NCBI GenBank assembly: GCA_032191485.1
Contig: JAVDOI010000020.1
Coordinates: 2,948,111 to 3,012,110 of the forward strand
Direction of reading: 5' to 3'
Source of the DNA: Leptoclinus maculatus
Lineage: Eukaryota; Chordata; Actinopteri; Perciformes; Stichaeidae
Length of the DNA stretch: 64,000 nt
Of the stretch, positions 38,761-52,685 are shown one piece after another (the first letter of the stretch is position 1; each line of letters starts with the position of its first letter). The position numbers and the translations under genes were made by a program. The notes beneath the pieces were generated by a model. That model was not told where the DNA came from and made no database searches. It saw nothing but the letters and a program-made list of their open reading frames with translations.

Positions 38761-40878
38761 AGAAAAAGCAATAAATAAGCTCTCCGAGTTTTGCATGGCT
38801 CCGTACTTCCCAGAGGGGCGTGAGAAATATGAATGTCTTATTTCCTCTGCTAGCCTCCAAGTCATGCCGATAGATACGTCAAGTAATGTACTGAACCTTA
38901 ACATAATGGTTCCATATGCAGTGAAGATGGCCGTCATCCAGACACACTTTCTGGCCAATCAGCAATAGAGTACACTGATAAATCACAGCCTTCCACTGTG
39001 GCGCACACACACACACAATATGAACATGCATATGCAAACACGCATCATTAAATCAAATGCGATTCAGAGTGGAGTGCTGCAGAGTCAATAGCTGTCTGAA
39101 CAGCCAGTCTTGACCCTGGGGCTGGGCCTAATCCGACCCATTATTTCTTGAGTGAGATCTAATTTCCACCACAAACAGTCTACAATTAAAGCTAGGCTCA
39201 CCACTGCTCATGCTCCCTTGTGCTATACTGCCTGGCTTCAAAGTGACAACAAGGAGGGAAAGAGGGAGACAGACAGAGAGAGAGAAAGAAAGGCTGCTTT
39301 ATCATGATGTCAGACGGGCAAGGCTTAATATTGATGGAGAAAGATGAGGGAGGACAGACGGACAGGGAGGAAGACAAATAATATTTGAGCCATTTTTCTC
39401 CAGGTTTGTTCATATCTGTCACCAAGACAAAAGCAATGCCATTGACAGGGCAAATGGGTCTTGCATCATACCAAAAATACAAAACAAAAACGACTAAGAT
39501 TCACAGGGTCTAAGATCACATCAATGTCTGGATAATCTTTCGCCTTTTTGTACAGTCCTAATGTACTAAAGATAAGTAAAACATGTTGAAGTTATCAGTG
39601 TGATGTGATCTGCTGTCCGTTTTGAGTGTACGGCTTCCCGACTTGCAGTTTGAGCTTCTGACGGCAAAAGGTCTGGAATCCTACGTGCTATGCCTCACGA
39701 TTCCCATTCTTCACATAATCGTATGTGTACATGTTTAGAACAAAGAACACATGACTGACTGTATGGCAGACTGTTAAATGTGAGACGCTGTCAAACTAAA
39801 TGTCTTCCAACATGCAGCAGGCACAACATGCAGTGATTAAACCGGTGCTGGTTTATTCTGGTCTCTAAGTGACTGAGGCCAATCTGCATGTTTGCACACA
39901 TGCTAGACACACATGTATGATAATGTAAATTACCAGGCATGATTCACAGGATTCATTAGTTGTGAGAAGAAACATGCTTAAGAGTCCATATCGCTAGGTA
40001 CATTGTACTGCACATTTACATATGCAGGGATATACGTACACCTAATTATACTGAAGCAACGACTTCCCACTAATATGCAGAATACTGCATCATGAGCCAA
40101 CTGCCTGCTCTTTTATACACAAGCTAAATTACCCACCACCCACACGCACACACAGATCATGACACTGTTTTAATTGCCATTATGAAGATCAACAAAAACA
40201 TGAAAACCCCCCTGAACACTTTGGGACCAAAAGAATTGTATTTTGTGAACAATTTGAGAGCTTACGCCAGCTTAATCAACCATTCTCTTAACCACATCTG
40301 TTTCCCTTATGGGTAAATAGATTTGGAATATTCCCTGGCTAAATTGAATATTCATCGAGTTATTTCTGTCTGGTGGGGACTCTCTAGCGCTACAGACAGA
40401 CGCAGCGTTGTTCCTTTCACCGTGCGGTGTGTATGAAGTTTTACTATGTGGAGAGTCAGTGTATGCTCCATGCATTGTGTTGCTAGTTATTAGGGGGTAT
40501 TGGCCAGCTTGCCTGATGCTACTATTAAATCCCAAGGACACTGAGGAAACATAACAAGCCTCAAGAGATAACTAGAGCTCCCAGGGTTGTGCATGCATGA
40601 GTGTGTGTGCAGGGCTGTGATTGATTGTAGTTGCATGTCTGCATTTAGCAATGCAACTGTCCTTCTGCAACAGTGGGTGTTCATCTGAACTGTGTACACT
40701 CAGTAATGGTTACAGTGTGTGTATATTAATGTCTGCATTTGGCCTTATCATTTTGTCACAGTTATAGTCCACAATGTCTTTCCTGCTGCATTTGGTCGCA
40801 GCATTGTTTTACAAGCGACACTTCTAGAGGGACATAAATCTGCCTCAGTCCTTTCCTCAAGAGAGAGGGACAGCTCGG

Positions 40879-41025
40879 GGACATGGTAGAGCGGGCGCCC
40901 ATGTACGAAGGCTGAGTCTTTACCGCAGAGGCCCGGGTTCAATCAGACCTGACGTTCTTTGCTGCATGTTGTCCCCCCTCTCTCCCCCTCTCTCTCTCTC
41001 TCTCCCGTCTTCAGCTGCACTATCT
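40879..41025 (+). mobile_element. tRNA-derived SINE of a second type, with CT-rich tail
   Basis: The head reads GGTAGAGCGGGCGCCC, then GGCCCGGGTTCAATC with a B box at 40936-40944. It is followed by TTTGCTGCATGTTGTCCCCC and a (CT)n run at about 40980-41005. This layout is typical of another fish tRNA-SINE family, distinct from the copy at 30455. The CT-rich stretch continues into unique sequence. Confidence 0.75.
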
Positions 41026-41819
41026 ATTAGAGGCTCGTAGTGCTCGTCTGAGCTGCAGCAGGGCTGTGTGACTTGACTAAAGGAGCAATCTGCACTCAGC
41101 CTCAAACACCCTGACCCGACTTGTGAAGCTCTGCAACCCTCAGGATAACTGCACGGTCATGTGAGCCACCAACGGCCCATTTCTTCTCACATCACACCAT
41201 GGGGAATGTTGCCACAATCTTGACAGAAACTCTGCTCAAACTATTTAAGAGTCTTTGGCTATAACCACACTGAAGCGAACAGTCCCATTTTTTTGTCTAT
41301 AATGAATCTATAATCTAAGGGAACTAACCATTTAACCGTTAGCTATCGGTCAGAATAATGAAATGAAAAACAAACATCCTAATCATCAATTTAAGTATGA
41401 CATAAATGTGAAGTTTTTTGGTGTTTAATCCATCTCATGCAGAGCTCCGCCTTGGCACAAGGCCTTCAGATTCCCCACAGACCAGACTACACCTGTTGTG
41501 TGATCATATGCCAGGCTTTCATCTTCCTACTTCCACAAACAGTCAGCTCGCACACATTCAGGTAGTGTCTAGTTCAAATCCGTTCACTGCCCGCTAGTTC
41601 TACATAGAGTTCAATGTTGTGCATGTCCGTTTTGTTTTTTTGTCCTCCTTAGTGGAGACACGTTATTTTGAGTGCATATAAAAACAGCTGAAGCGTATGA
41701 AATATTTAAACAGTACAATAATCTAGGCAAAGGATAATAGAGGTGTAGCTCACACAAATATTTACACACGCAAATAGTTTTCCTATGTACAAATATACCT
41801 ATGCATAATACACAGTTTC

Positions 41820-41849
41820 CACACACCCACACACACACACACACACACA
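41820..41849. repeat. (CA)n microsatellite
   Basis: CACACCCACACACACACACA-type run. Confidence 0.9.
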
Positions 41850-44294
41850 GACAGGAACCATTAATCCTGGCCATTGAGAAGCTCAGCAGTGTACCATCCG
41901 TCAGCATGAGGCTGCTCCTGCCGCTGCTGTGCTCTAATTAACCAGAGAGGCACGCTGGGCCACTTTTAATATTCCTGGTCAAGATGGAGAACAAGGATTT
42001 AAAACAAGAAGTGGTGGGAGAGGGAGTACAAGAGAGTAAAATGGGAGGAGAAGTATGGTGGCCAAGACATTGTGAATATCAAGGATGAAGGGAGTAAGAT
42101 GAGGAGAGGAGATAAAAGGAATGGCAGGTTTGGAAGCTTAACATTTCCATGAAGGACTAAATAAAACCTGTGTGTGTTTCAACGGTAATTATTAGCAGAA
42201 CTGTGAATATCTGGCTTCCCAGAGTGGTTTGACATCAGCTAGCTAATTAGCCAAATTGCTGGTATCTAAATGCATTTTTACTATGGTATAATGAATTTAA
42301 TGTACAGGTAGTTAGGCCAAGAAGTGCAGAAGAAAGTTTCACATATTTCATGAAAGGAATGTTTGTTTACGGTCTATGCCACCTTGTCGACTTTGATTTC
42401 TTGGTTGAGAGGCCATGTGCGACATTCATTCTTGAGGGCTGTTGTACTGCATCTTTCCTACTAGAAAGTCCAAATTCCTGACTGTCTGAAGTCACTGGAA
42501 TGCAGCCCTAGGTTGAAGAGACAGACTTATGACTCATGGATTGCAAGGAGGAGGAATTACAAAAACTCTGAAATGTAGGTGTGTTCTGTTTTACAAAGGA
42601 TAAATGAAGAAGACACCTTTAGGCTGACTGCCAGTCAAATGAACCAACTGTTGCGAAAGCAGATCTCTACAACGCAATCCTCTAGTCATGTAGGATTCCA
42701 GTCAGTCCTCTCTAACACAGCGGTGAGCAGGCCTTTATTCTGCATCAGACTCCAGCCTTTGATCAGCTGTAGTCAGCTGTAAGCCGCTAGTGACTACCTC
42801 TGGCTGTTAGTGCTAACTGCATTTAGCCCTGATGAGGAGATGCTAATGAAAGAGATCAAGGGCTTTAGCCTTGTGATTAATAATGACTTTACCAGGACTC
42901 CTTTTGCTGTGACACCTTGGCAAGGTAAATCATAAGGAGTAAATGAACTTGCTCTGCAAGCTGAATTGCTGTGACCGTGGAACGAGAAGGCATAAAGGAC
43001 GAGTTTGTGAAGTGTATTTAAGAGATGGAGTGAAAGATAGCCACACGTACTGTATAGTCTGCAGCTTGCTTTAGACTCTACTTAGTTCTGAATTAACAGG
43101 TCAATCAAATGTCTCCTTTATCTTGTCCATCAATAACCACTGGCTGGAAACAATGAAGTATTTTTTAAGGGGCGACTGAATGGGAGTCTGTCTAGACAGA
43201 GATCAGTTGAATAAGTGGACTTGCCTCTGTAGATGGCACTACTGACAGACAGCGCTACAAAGAAACCAACAACAGGACACATAAATGACGGAAATGGACG
43301 CATGAAGACACACGTGCTGCACCAAGACGGACATTATTGCATCCACGATAAAGCCAACAAAATGTCCGACAAAGGGAGAGAGGATCAGGGGGAGAGAGAG
43401 AGAGAGAGAGCATTAGGGACATAAATGAAGAAAAAAACAGAAAGAGGACGTCAGTGACACTTAGCCCGCGATGCTACTTGAGAGGCAGTCACGCAGCAAC
43501 ACATGCACTCACACGCACATCAACCGCCACACAACGGCCCCATTTGATCTGCGAGCTATCAGCCAGCTTCATCATACTGCAGTGCAATGTACAAACCATG
43601 TTGTGAGACAGAGGAAGGAAGGACTGACAGTGAGTTTTTGCACACATACTGTCACACTAGAGTATGGCTGCCTGCTCACTCAAGCGCTAAATACCTTCTT
43701 GCTTGTCATTCCATCCTCCTTTTTCCTCCCCGTTTGACACTATCCTCATCATAATGCCTCTCATTTCCCATCAAGCCTCTCCCCCTCTCTTTAATTCCGT
43801 CGTTCAGTTTATCCAGCCGACCCCTCCCACTTTGGTTCCAGCTCAAGAGCTTGCGGACTACAGGTGCAGCCAGGGTTGAAGGGGTAAATCCCAATGAATC
43901 CAACCTAAGTGCATACTAAACAAGAATGAACTGGGGTTTTGTTTGCACCCCAGGTTAAGTTCTGTCATGTTATCAATGTTGTGTGGTGGTGATAGTGGTC
44001 CCATATGAATATTAGTGTGTGCCACTGGAGTATAGAGGGTGAAGATGGCTGTGTTTTGTGCCTGTGAGTTTGTGTTTGCTACATGTGTACATATAGAAGA
44101 ATTCATTAGAGCCACAGGTGATGCATCAAAAGCAGCTCTGGGCATCTACAGTATGTTTACAGTACACAAGTTTAGATATCTGTAAGTGCAGTTTTCCTCC
44201 ACTTACCTGTTCAACTGCTCCAAGTGGCTTTGCGTGCGTGAAATGTAAAATGTTTGCTGGGGGCGTGTGGCTGATTAAGTTTGTGTGCGCGAGC

Positions 44295-44314
44295 GTGTGT
44301 GTGTGTGTGTGTGT
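44295..44314. repeat. Short (GT)n microsatellite
   Basis: About nine GT units. Confidence 0.85.
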
Positions 44315-46578
44315 ACCCGGCAGCATGCGTGTGGCTGCGTCGTGCCTGAAGATGTTTTGGTAGGAAGCACAAGGCTCACTGGCCAGGCCTCCAGACTCTC
44401 CCGTTCCAATTAACCAGCCCAGCAGCCTGCAGCTCGACTGGCCTTATCTGGGAGAAAAGAGAGGGCCAGAGAGAGAGGATGGGGCGGCGGAAGTGATAGA
44501 GTGAGACAGGACCTAGGATAGACAGAGGGTTGGGAAAGCAATAGAAAAAGAAAGTAAGGCTTGAGAGAGCAAAAAGAGTAGAAAACGGAATGAAGGGCAA
44601 ACTCGCTCCACAGTGCTTCTGCAGATGCCTGCTTGCTTAATATCTTCCAACTTCTATCCCTTCACCCACAGACAGAGACTGAATACACACCCTTTCCCTC
44701 TCTCCTTCCTTCATCTTCTCCCCATCAGTACGAGGGAAGAAACAAAGACCCGCCAGAGCCTCAGCGTTGGGAGCAAGGAACTAATAAGTGTGTGGATGAC
44801 AAAGGAATTGTGTCTATTTTAGGAAGAAAACTGTGTGCTGTCAATATAGCCTCCGGGCCTTTTCTATAGCCATCGTCAAGTAGAGGGTGGAAAAAGGACT
44901 CAATCAGCAGCAGTCATTTGTTGTACACTGGGTCGCATTATAGCCTCACAAATGGGATGCGTCAGTTAATCAGGATGAATTATATTCCTTTGAATAAGAT
45001 TGCAGATTGTATTGCACTGCAGGAAAAGAGGAAAGATAAGTGCTTATTAAAGGGAAATAGCTGATCTTAAAATTTGCTTTTATAAAGCCATATTTTGAAT
45101 AGCCTACAATATTTGTGTTGACACATTAAGAATCTCAGTCCCTTCTAAGCTTACGGAATGAGATGTTAATACAAATTATCAAATTGAATGCCTCATGGAC
45201 AAACATACCGTGGTTCTCGCTCACAAATCAAAAAGTACTATATTTTGTGAAACTGCCCCAAATGAATTAGAACCTGAGTCCGTCTCATCAGTCAACAGTT
45301 AAACGTATCCGCTACTCTTCCACCAGTCAGACTGTCACACGTCGTTTGCATCTCAATGAGTCAGGCTTATTTCTCCAAAAATTCTAAGACCACTTGGCTC
45401 ATGTCTGTGCACACAGGAGCCTTAAATTGTGTTTGCAATTTACAGCATCATTTATGCTACAACTTGAGAATGCCACTAGAAAATTCCAACAACAAAAAGG
45501 GACCATTAGCAACCGTATACGCTGGCAGCCAGCCCATCCTTCCTGCATGTTAGTTGGGGCAATGGCAGGTGCAATTACAGGCAATTTCTGGTTCCTGAGT
45601 GGCCAATGACAAGAAGCATTTCAGCAGCAGCCAACCAACCTAGAAAAGGGCAGTGAGTACAGAGAGTGTCTTGGAACACAGGCATTGCCATTGCAATTAT
45701 TTAAAAAAACTGGGACATACACACACACGCATCCAAACACTTCTGTTCAGAACATGGTGGCTTATGCTGGTAACTGTCATTTTTCGCTCATAGTTATGAA
45801 AAATACAGCTGGAGTAAAGAAATAGCCACCTCACTTATTGGTTTAAACTGATCACTTGTTACCCGAGTTGAATGACGCAGGCTTAGCACTGCAAACAGCT
45901 GCAGGTATCGTCTCACACCACACTGCTGATTGCAGTCAGTCAATAACAGCAGGCTGGACTGGAGAAACTGTGTAATGACACTAGTTCAACACTTCCTCCA
46001 GCAGCGTTTTCTGCATGATATTCCACAAAAACCAAAAGCTTTCATATTGGACAACATATACACCAATACTGATATCTGTTATGAAATACAAATTATATAA
46101 ACGTAATTTATGGTGCTGTTAGATTGCTTCTAGACCGCCCATTTAATACAGGTGCTTGCCTTACTGGTTCAAAACAGTTTTTTTTAAACGCAGCGAAAAA
46201 TGCATTTTTGAAAGGCTCAACGCCACAGAATGTGGATTGAAGCTGAATATAGTGATCTTTGGACTGAAGATGACAGACGAAGAGCATCGCTCGATGTGTG
46301 TATGAGAACGAGAGTGACAGAGAGAAGGAATGAGAGGCTGGAGGATTGCACGCAAGTTACTAACAGCAATAATTTGAGTGTCATCGAGCTTTGAACCATC
46401 GGGTCCAGCTGTAGTTATGAAGATGTACTGGAATGTGATGTTAAAGATGAGATAATGGCCCAATGTTAAATGGAACACAGTGCTGTGATATTATCATACC
46501 AAGTACAGATACACAGGCTTTTAAAAAAAGAGCTGCTGTTTGAATAGAGGACACACTGCTATTAAATGTAATGTTTAG

Positions 46579-46823
46579 TAGGGGTGTCACGATTTTGATT
46601 TGAAAATGCATCGAAATGAGCTTTACCGCCTACTTCCACCCTTCCAAAGGAAATAAACAATACTAAAAACACGTAGCTTACCGGTAGCCTGTAGCTGCAC
46701 TTTGCAACACAATAGCCACTGGCAGAGTCGTCCTGCTGAACAATATTTGAATAGAAAATGTAATCGTAGCCTTAAAATTGAAAGTCAAAATGAATCGTCG
46801 ATTTGGAGAATCGTGACAACCTA
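46579..46823. mobile_element. hAT-like MITE with TAGG..TGTCACGATT ends
   Basis: A 245-bp element starts TAGGGGTGTCACGATTTT and ends AATCGTGACAACCTA, giving imperfect inverted termini that share TGTCACGATT. It is flanked by ATGTTTAG (46571-46578) and ATGTTTGT (46824-46831). These match in their first six bases, consistent with an aged 8-bp hAT target duplication. There is no coding capacity. This terminus type is common in fish hAT-derived repeats. Confidence 0.7.
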
Positions 46824-47040
46824 ATGTTTGTGCATACAGCTACACAACTCTGGTGTGATATATTGTGTACATTCACACGTTGCTGCTTGTTCATGTCTGT
46901 GAAATGGTGGTACAGAAGCTATAAAATAACATTTGCCTTAAGCTGAGAGCAAGTCCCAGATCCATGAATATAATACCTCATTTCATCTATTATGGGTATT
47001 ACTGTGCTTTGTGAGTATACGTGTATGTATATGTGAAGCT

Positions 47041-47054
47041 GGGGGGGGGGGGGG
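47041..47054. repeat. Poly-G tract (14 G)
   Basis: An uninterrupted run of 14 G. Confidence 0.93.
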
Positions 47055-49144
47055 AATTATGGAAGAATCAGACAGGAAAATGGAAAAAGGACAGCAGATA
47101 GAAAGTAAAGGACGTGAGATGGAGCCGAGAGGGAGGGACACTGAAGCACACAGAGCCAACTGGCTGTGGTAAATGACAGTCGATTACCATCTTAAATATA
47201 CTGTCAAAAAGCAATTTGCTGTACTCGTGCCACGGGCCTGATATTTGCACCTTATTAAGGAGGCTGCCCTATATTTTAAGAAGCCAACCTCCTAACCTCC
47301 CTGAGCTTCCATTTACCCATAAGCCACCTGGTGCATCTGTCCAACAAGAGGACTTTTGGGATTTGGAGTGAAAGGGGCTGCTGAATAAAACTAGAGATAG
47401 AAGGAAGACTGTGGAAAAGGTCTAGAACGTAACCACAATTAAAACACAGGCTAAATAGGCCTTGTGATCGTGATTTTCATATTCATCACTATGATGGAAG
47501 TTTGGTTTAAAAGGATATAAAATGCTCTTTCATACAGAGAATGATGCATTTTTACTCAGCACCACATTTTTAAAGTTTTAATTCAGCCAAGGAGGTGTCA
47601 AAAAGGGAATAATGAAGTTGGAAAATGTAATCTATTTCCTTGGTTAAAATGATATTGGCTGTCTGCAGCTATTATAAAAATATTATTAGCAACAAGTCTT
47701 ATTCAAAAGGAAACCAGCAATTATTACCAACCTCTTTAATGTTTATTGGCTTTTAGACAGCAGAGCTTGTAAACTCAGCGGGTGGAAGACACACAAACTT
47801 AGAGAGAATATCAAAAGCACCTGCAGATTTGTAAATGCTATTGACATTTCAATATCCCAGCTGCTAACATTTTAAAGGAATCAAAAGAAACACAAGTGCA
47901 CTGGAGACCTGGGGACCGACAAAAGCAATAAACCGGAGTCTGGATATTCGACTCAACGTTCCAGCTTAGCGATTTCCATTGACGTTATGGCACCAATATT
48001 GATTATTAAGAGTCAAGGCCCACCGATAACTGCAGCAGGTGAGCAATGTGTTTAATTTCACAGACCTTGTAGACTCGCTGAGCTCATTATTGGCCTCTCA
48101 ATTCATCCAGTGCACTTCCTATGGTGGCATATTGATCCGGGCAATATGGTTGAGAGCAGCGTCTCATCCAGCTTTTCTCGTGTGTAGTATCAAGTCTGTC
48201 TCTCTCTCTCCAGCTCTCCGCCTTCTTTTGAGGAGTAACTAAGAATAACTGATGAACAATTGAACTGACCCTGCTCCAAAAACATTGATTCAATTCAGCT
48301 CAAAATCAGAGGGCGCTGGAACATGCACAGGCATGCGGTGCCGCTTTGTGACTCAGAACAAAGAAGTGGCAGGAATTTGGTTTGAAGCGATACGAGGTGA
48401 ACATGTGTGTGTGCACATGCACACACATGGGGGAGCTGTGAGAAAGGGGACAGAAGATGCACATGTGTGCAAGCCTCAGGGCAGAAGTAGGTTAGGCAGA
48501 AGAGAGAGGAGAGGAGACACAGGCTGGATTGGGGGGGGAACTGCAGCTGAAAATAAAGGATCAGATCATGTAAGTACTGCTAATGCTCACGCTCTTTCTG
48601 AAAAAGGCCGCTAGAAAAGGCAGGAGGAGTTCTTTGGGCATCCAACCTGAACTCCCAAGACAAACTGCATCCAACTCCCAACAGTCTCAGTGGAGGTATT
48701 ACAGGGGGTATAAAACAATATTACACTGGCTGTCAACTGAAACCACTAAGTGCCTCAGGATTTACTAACAAAACCAAGTGGAGAATCTAAAAGACAGTTC
48801 AGCTGATCAATACAAAATGCACCGACTATGACCGTGTCACATCCATCATATGGTGTGGACGACGTCTCAGGTGTGTTTGTTTAGCAATGTATGACGCTGA
48901 CGATCACGTTATCTTGAGAGGAAGTCGATATGCTCACCTATTGATCTGGCATCATAAAAGAGGTTTTAGTTCGTGCAGTGCATTGTCAATGGACAGTTGT
49001 GAGTGCCGTATGCTTGCCCGTGTGCTTCAGTGACTTTAGCTTTTCCTCCTGGTGCTCACAATAGCCAGTCCCCAGTCTATAAAGGCATTGACTACTCACT
49101 GATGCAGAGGAGCCGTTAACCTCTGAGGCTGTAAAGCAGACACC

Positions 49145-49192
49145 TACACACCCCCACCCCCACCCCCCCACACACACACACACACACACACT
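49145..49192. repeat. C-rich and (CA)n compound repeat
   Basis: CACCCCCACCCCCACCCCCC followed by about 11 CA units. The C runs give four or more G-tracts on the minus strand, so a G-quadruplex is possible there. Confidence 0.88.
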
Positions 49193-49628
49193 TTATCCTT
49201 CTGTCACAAAATTAGGAAAAAGCCTCTGAATAATTGTTTTGCAAGCTATTTTGCAAGCAAACAGCAACAACAACTCCACTGAGATCATATCATAACAGTT
49301 TGCAATCATGAACCCAACAGGGTCCGACAAAATAATAAATGAATCAATTTAACATCTGCAATACAGCTAATTTAATTTCCTGATGCCAATATGTTCATGC
49401 ATTGTATTGTTGTGCATTGCATGGTGCGTGTCTGTACTGTTTCCGTATTCTGTCCATACATTTACATGCTTATGGGTTTTGTATTGTTCAGCTATGATAT
49501 CGACTTTTATGATCTTCACGGGAAATTGGGTCACTCTGAAAATGTATTAATAGATATAGCAAAAACAGATCAACAAACAAATAATGATACAGGAAATACA
49601 ACATGCAACCAACAATTTCATTCAACAA

Positions 49629-49655
49629 GTGTGTGTGTGTGTGTGTGTGTGTGTG
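49629..49655. repeat. (GT)n microsatellite
   Basis: About 13 GT units. Confidence 0.92.
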
Positions 49656-50289
49656 CACGTTCGCCTCAATAAATGGGAAACAAAAAACTGCAATAGGAGG
49701 CATACCAGCTTGAAATTAATCTCTTCCCTTCAGCAAGGTTTAGGCAAAACTGCATCTCCTTCATTAAAACAGAGCCAGGCTACAATAAAGGGAGCAAGGG
49801 AAACAAAGTCCCGACCGAAAAAGATAACACAAATAAAGGCTTATAAATCTTTACAAGCGCATTGAAACCAATTATCATAGATCGACAATTATTACAAATA
49901 GTAAAAAACAACTTCCTCTCAGTGATAGGTTTACATCACACAGCCGTCTGTGAAAGTTAGAGCCAGACACCACCGGGGTAATCACCTCTGCCATATTGTG
50001 GCCTGAACTACTGCCAATAAACACTGTGCACATCCACCAACACTAAAGTAGCTGTACTGCAGCAGTTATTCCATCATGAAGCCCAGCCTTCACACAGAGC
50101 ACTACTACTAGGATCAAAGGGAACCGTTGGAGCCATTTACATTTAGTGTACCTGTTTGTTAACCATCACAGTGTGAAATAAAGTTTGACTGACCATCGTT
50201 ATTCCACCTAACTGTAACAAAGTTAAAGGATAAGAAGTATAGTATAACAGTATCGGCAGCAAATAAACGTGATCAGGGATCTCTGGAAG

Positions 50290-50386
50290 TTATATTCGCT
50301 CCTTTTTTTCTTTTGTGCTGATCTGATCTGTGATCTGATCCGTGATACGATCTGAACCTTGAGTTTTATGATCCGTTGCACCACTA
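50290..50386 (-). mobile_element. hAT-like repeat terminus, related to the one at 27631
   Basis: On the minus strand it begins TAGTGGTGCAACGGATCATA, then AAACTCAAGGTTCAGATCGT, followed by repeated GATCAGATC words. It is the closest relative in this window of the terminus at 27631. There is no ORF. Confidence 0.6.
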
Positions 50387-51602
50387 GTGGATAGTCGATC
50401 ACAACCGGACAGTCTTTAGCTGACATTTATACGTCAGCACACAGCATCACTGTAACGTCACAGCCACACATCCCGTCGGTGGTGTGGTAGTTCTTCAGCA
50501 CGAGTGATAACGACCTACAGCCCGGAGGAACATGTGGAGGAACAACATTAAAAACAGTTGGAACACTTATTATATTGTTATTTATTCCCATCATACTGCG
50601 CGGCGTAATCACAGTCAGTCATTTGGTGGATACACCACATGATGGCCCAGAGGAGATGGATTTTTGTCAAGCTGCTGTATGTTAGAAAAACATAAATAAG
50701 GATTAAAAACAAACTGAAAATGGGACTGTGGCTGTCACCCTGTATGTGGGCAGTGGCTATACTTCTAAGCCTGTGACCCCATGCATAAGGTCCGCATGTC
50801 GAGTGTTATCTGCTTTTGACATGTACGATTAATCAGCAGCCCGAGTTCTTTGCGGTCCTCAGTACACCTTCTGCTGCAATACAGGACCCTCAGTCTATGC
50901 TCTTCCTCGTTTGAATATGAAAGCATTCTATCATTTATCATTCATCACACCTCACCTGCTGTATCATGCATTTCTTTTTCAGTCTCCGTAAATAAACCCT
51001 GCTCCCTGTATTCTGTCATGTCCTTGTCAGGCCAGGGGTAAGCCACAACAACAATAGTCGAAGAAAGACAATGAGCCAACTGGGGCAGTGAAGAGAAACA
51101 GGCTCTCCCTTTAATTCCCGACCATTACCAGGAGAGTAGAGTTGGATATATGGGAGGGGCGGTGGAGAAAGTGAGGCTAAAGCTCTTGGTCAGAGCCTAA
51201 GCATGGTCAGGGGACACAAAAAGCCCCTTTGCTTCACAGGCAGGATTTGGCGAGTGTGGATCTATGTTGATGGCTTCCCAGACGGCAGGGTGGCCACGTG
51301 TGAAGAATGGGGCAAGGTCAGGACGGACATTCACACATCGACAACAGAAACAGCAGCAACAATGGCACAGCTTGAAGGATAAGCACTGATGACAGTGGCT
51401 GTGTAGGGAAGAACAGAGAGAAGTACTATGGAGAGGATGCAAGTACAAGTGTACAGGGAGCTCTGGGTGCCAGAATAGAGCATTAGTGCAATTTGGGCCA
51501 TGGACATGGCAAAAGGGCTGACTATTAGATAAAAAGGGGAATGTGTACGTCTGACAAAGTCTACATCCCCAGGCATTCATTCTACACAATGTGGTACGTT
51601 GC

Positions 51603-51606
<4 letters not shown>

Positions 51607-51638
<32 letters not shown>
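51607..51638. repeat. (GT)n microsatellite
   Basis: About 16 GT units. Confidence 0.93.
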
Positions 51639-51643
<5 letters not shown>

Positions 51644-52548
51644 TATGCAAGCAGGTGAGGGGACTTGGATGACTTGGATTCTGAGAGCGTTCAAAAAAAC
51701 ATGCCTGCATATTGAGGCAGACAATGTGGAGCATTGTGGCGAGGAATGCAGGAGATAATGGAGAAAGACAGAGCCGTGTTGGGAGCTGGAAGGTAAGAGG
51801 AACCGAGCGGGGAGAGAACATCCAATTCAATTTTGAAACGGCGCCGGCTCAGAGTACAAACACAAAGGCTTCATTAAAGGCAGATCCCTGTTGAAGGCTG
51901 GAGCTAATTCACCGTCTTCAAGCACGAGGAGAGAGAACAGCAGGGAGGGGGAGGTGGGGGCAGGGACAGAGGGAGCCACAAGGAGATCGGCATTGAAAAG
52001 AGGTGACATCAAGAGGGAAATAGAGGGGGGGAATGAATGAAAGACCAATCAGCAGTTTGAGAGGGAGAGCTCAATACCAATGGTGCCACTAAGAGCATAC
52101 TAATGCCCTATTAGAATGGCGAACAGGGCAGGAGAGTAATGACTTCTATCATGGTGTGCACACGCATGTGAGAAGCATGTAAATAAATTGGAAATAAACA
52201 TGGTTTATTAAACGGAGGCATGTTATTGCAATCATAAATCTGGTATATTAAGTGCTCGGCTGTGCCGTGCACGGGTGGGGCTAAAAGTTATTTGTGGATA
52301 AACCCAGAATGAGATTGCGAGATATGATCCCCACATCTCCTCGCTAATAGTAACATCGATCTACTCATGTAAACCTGTGCTTTGTGCTTGTGTGAGCACA
52401 CTTGAGGACACTAAGGGTGTGTACAATAAAATGGAAACGCGTAGTTAAATCCAATAAAGTACAGCTATAACAAATAGTGCATAAAAGCTCATCATCGGGT
52501 CAGATCCCCCAGCGCTAAGAAGCGAAAGCATTTACAGCAGGCAGGTAG

Positions 52549-52685
52549 TGCTGGGTGGTATACAGACCCGTATCCAGTATTATAATCTCCCGTACAGTAT
52601 CAGTTTTTCATATACAGCCAGAAACAAAAACAAAACATTGTACATTTACAAATGTACGTCGCCAAACGGCATACTGGGTAACCCT
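52549..52685. mobile_element. Possible short MITE (GTGCTGGGTGGTATAC end)
   Basis: The left end AGTGCTGGGTGGTATACAGA and the right end CGGCATACTGGGTAACCCT suggest a short fish DNA repeat. The termini match only weakly, so this is a tentative call resting on resemblance to known GCTGGGCGGTAT-type ends. Confidence 0.35.

Larger units (their letters stand above)
38505..46578. other. Non-coding: upstream intron or promoter-side sequence of nrxn2
   Basis: No coding segment is supported. A SINE and several simple repeats are present. The transcription start and non-coding first exon were not located. Confidence 0.55.

Noticed and set aside
51197..51589. 130-residue Cys/His-rich minus-strand ORF
   Set aside because: The cysteines come from GCA-repeat sequence (cagcagcaac) and show no zinc-finger or other ordered spacing.
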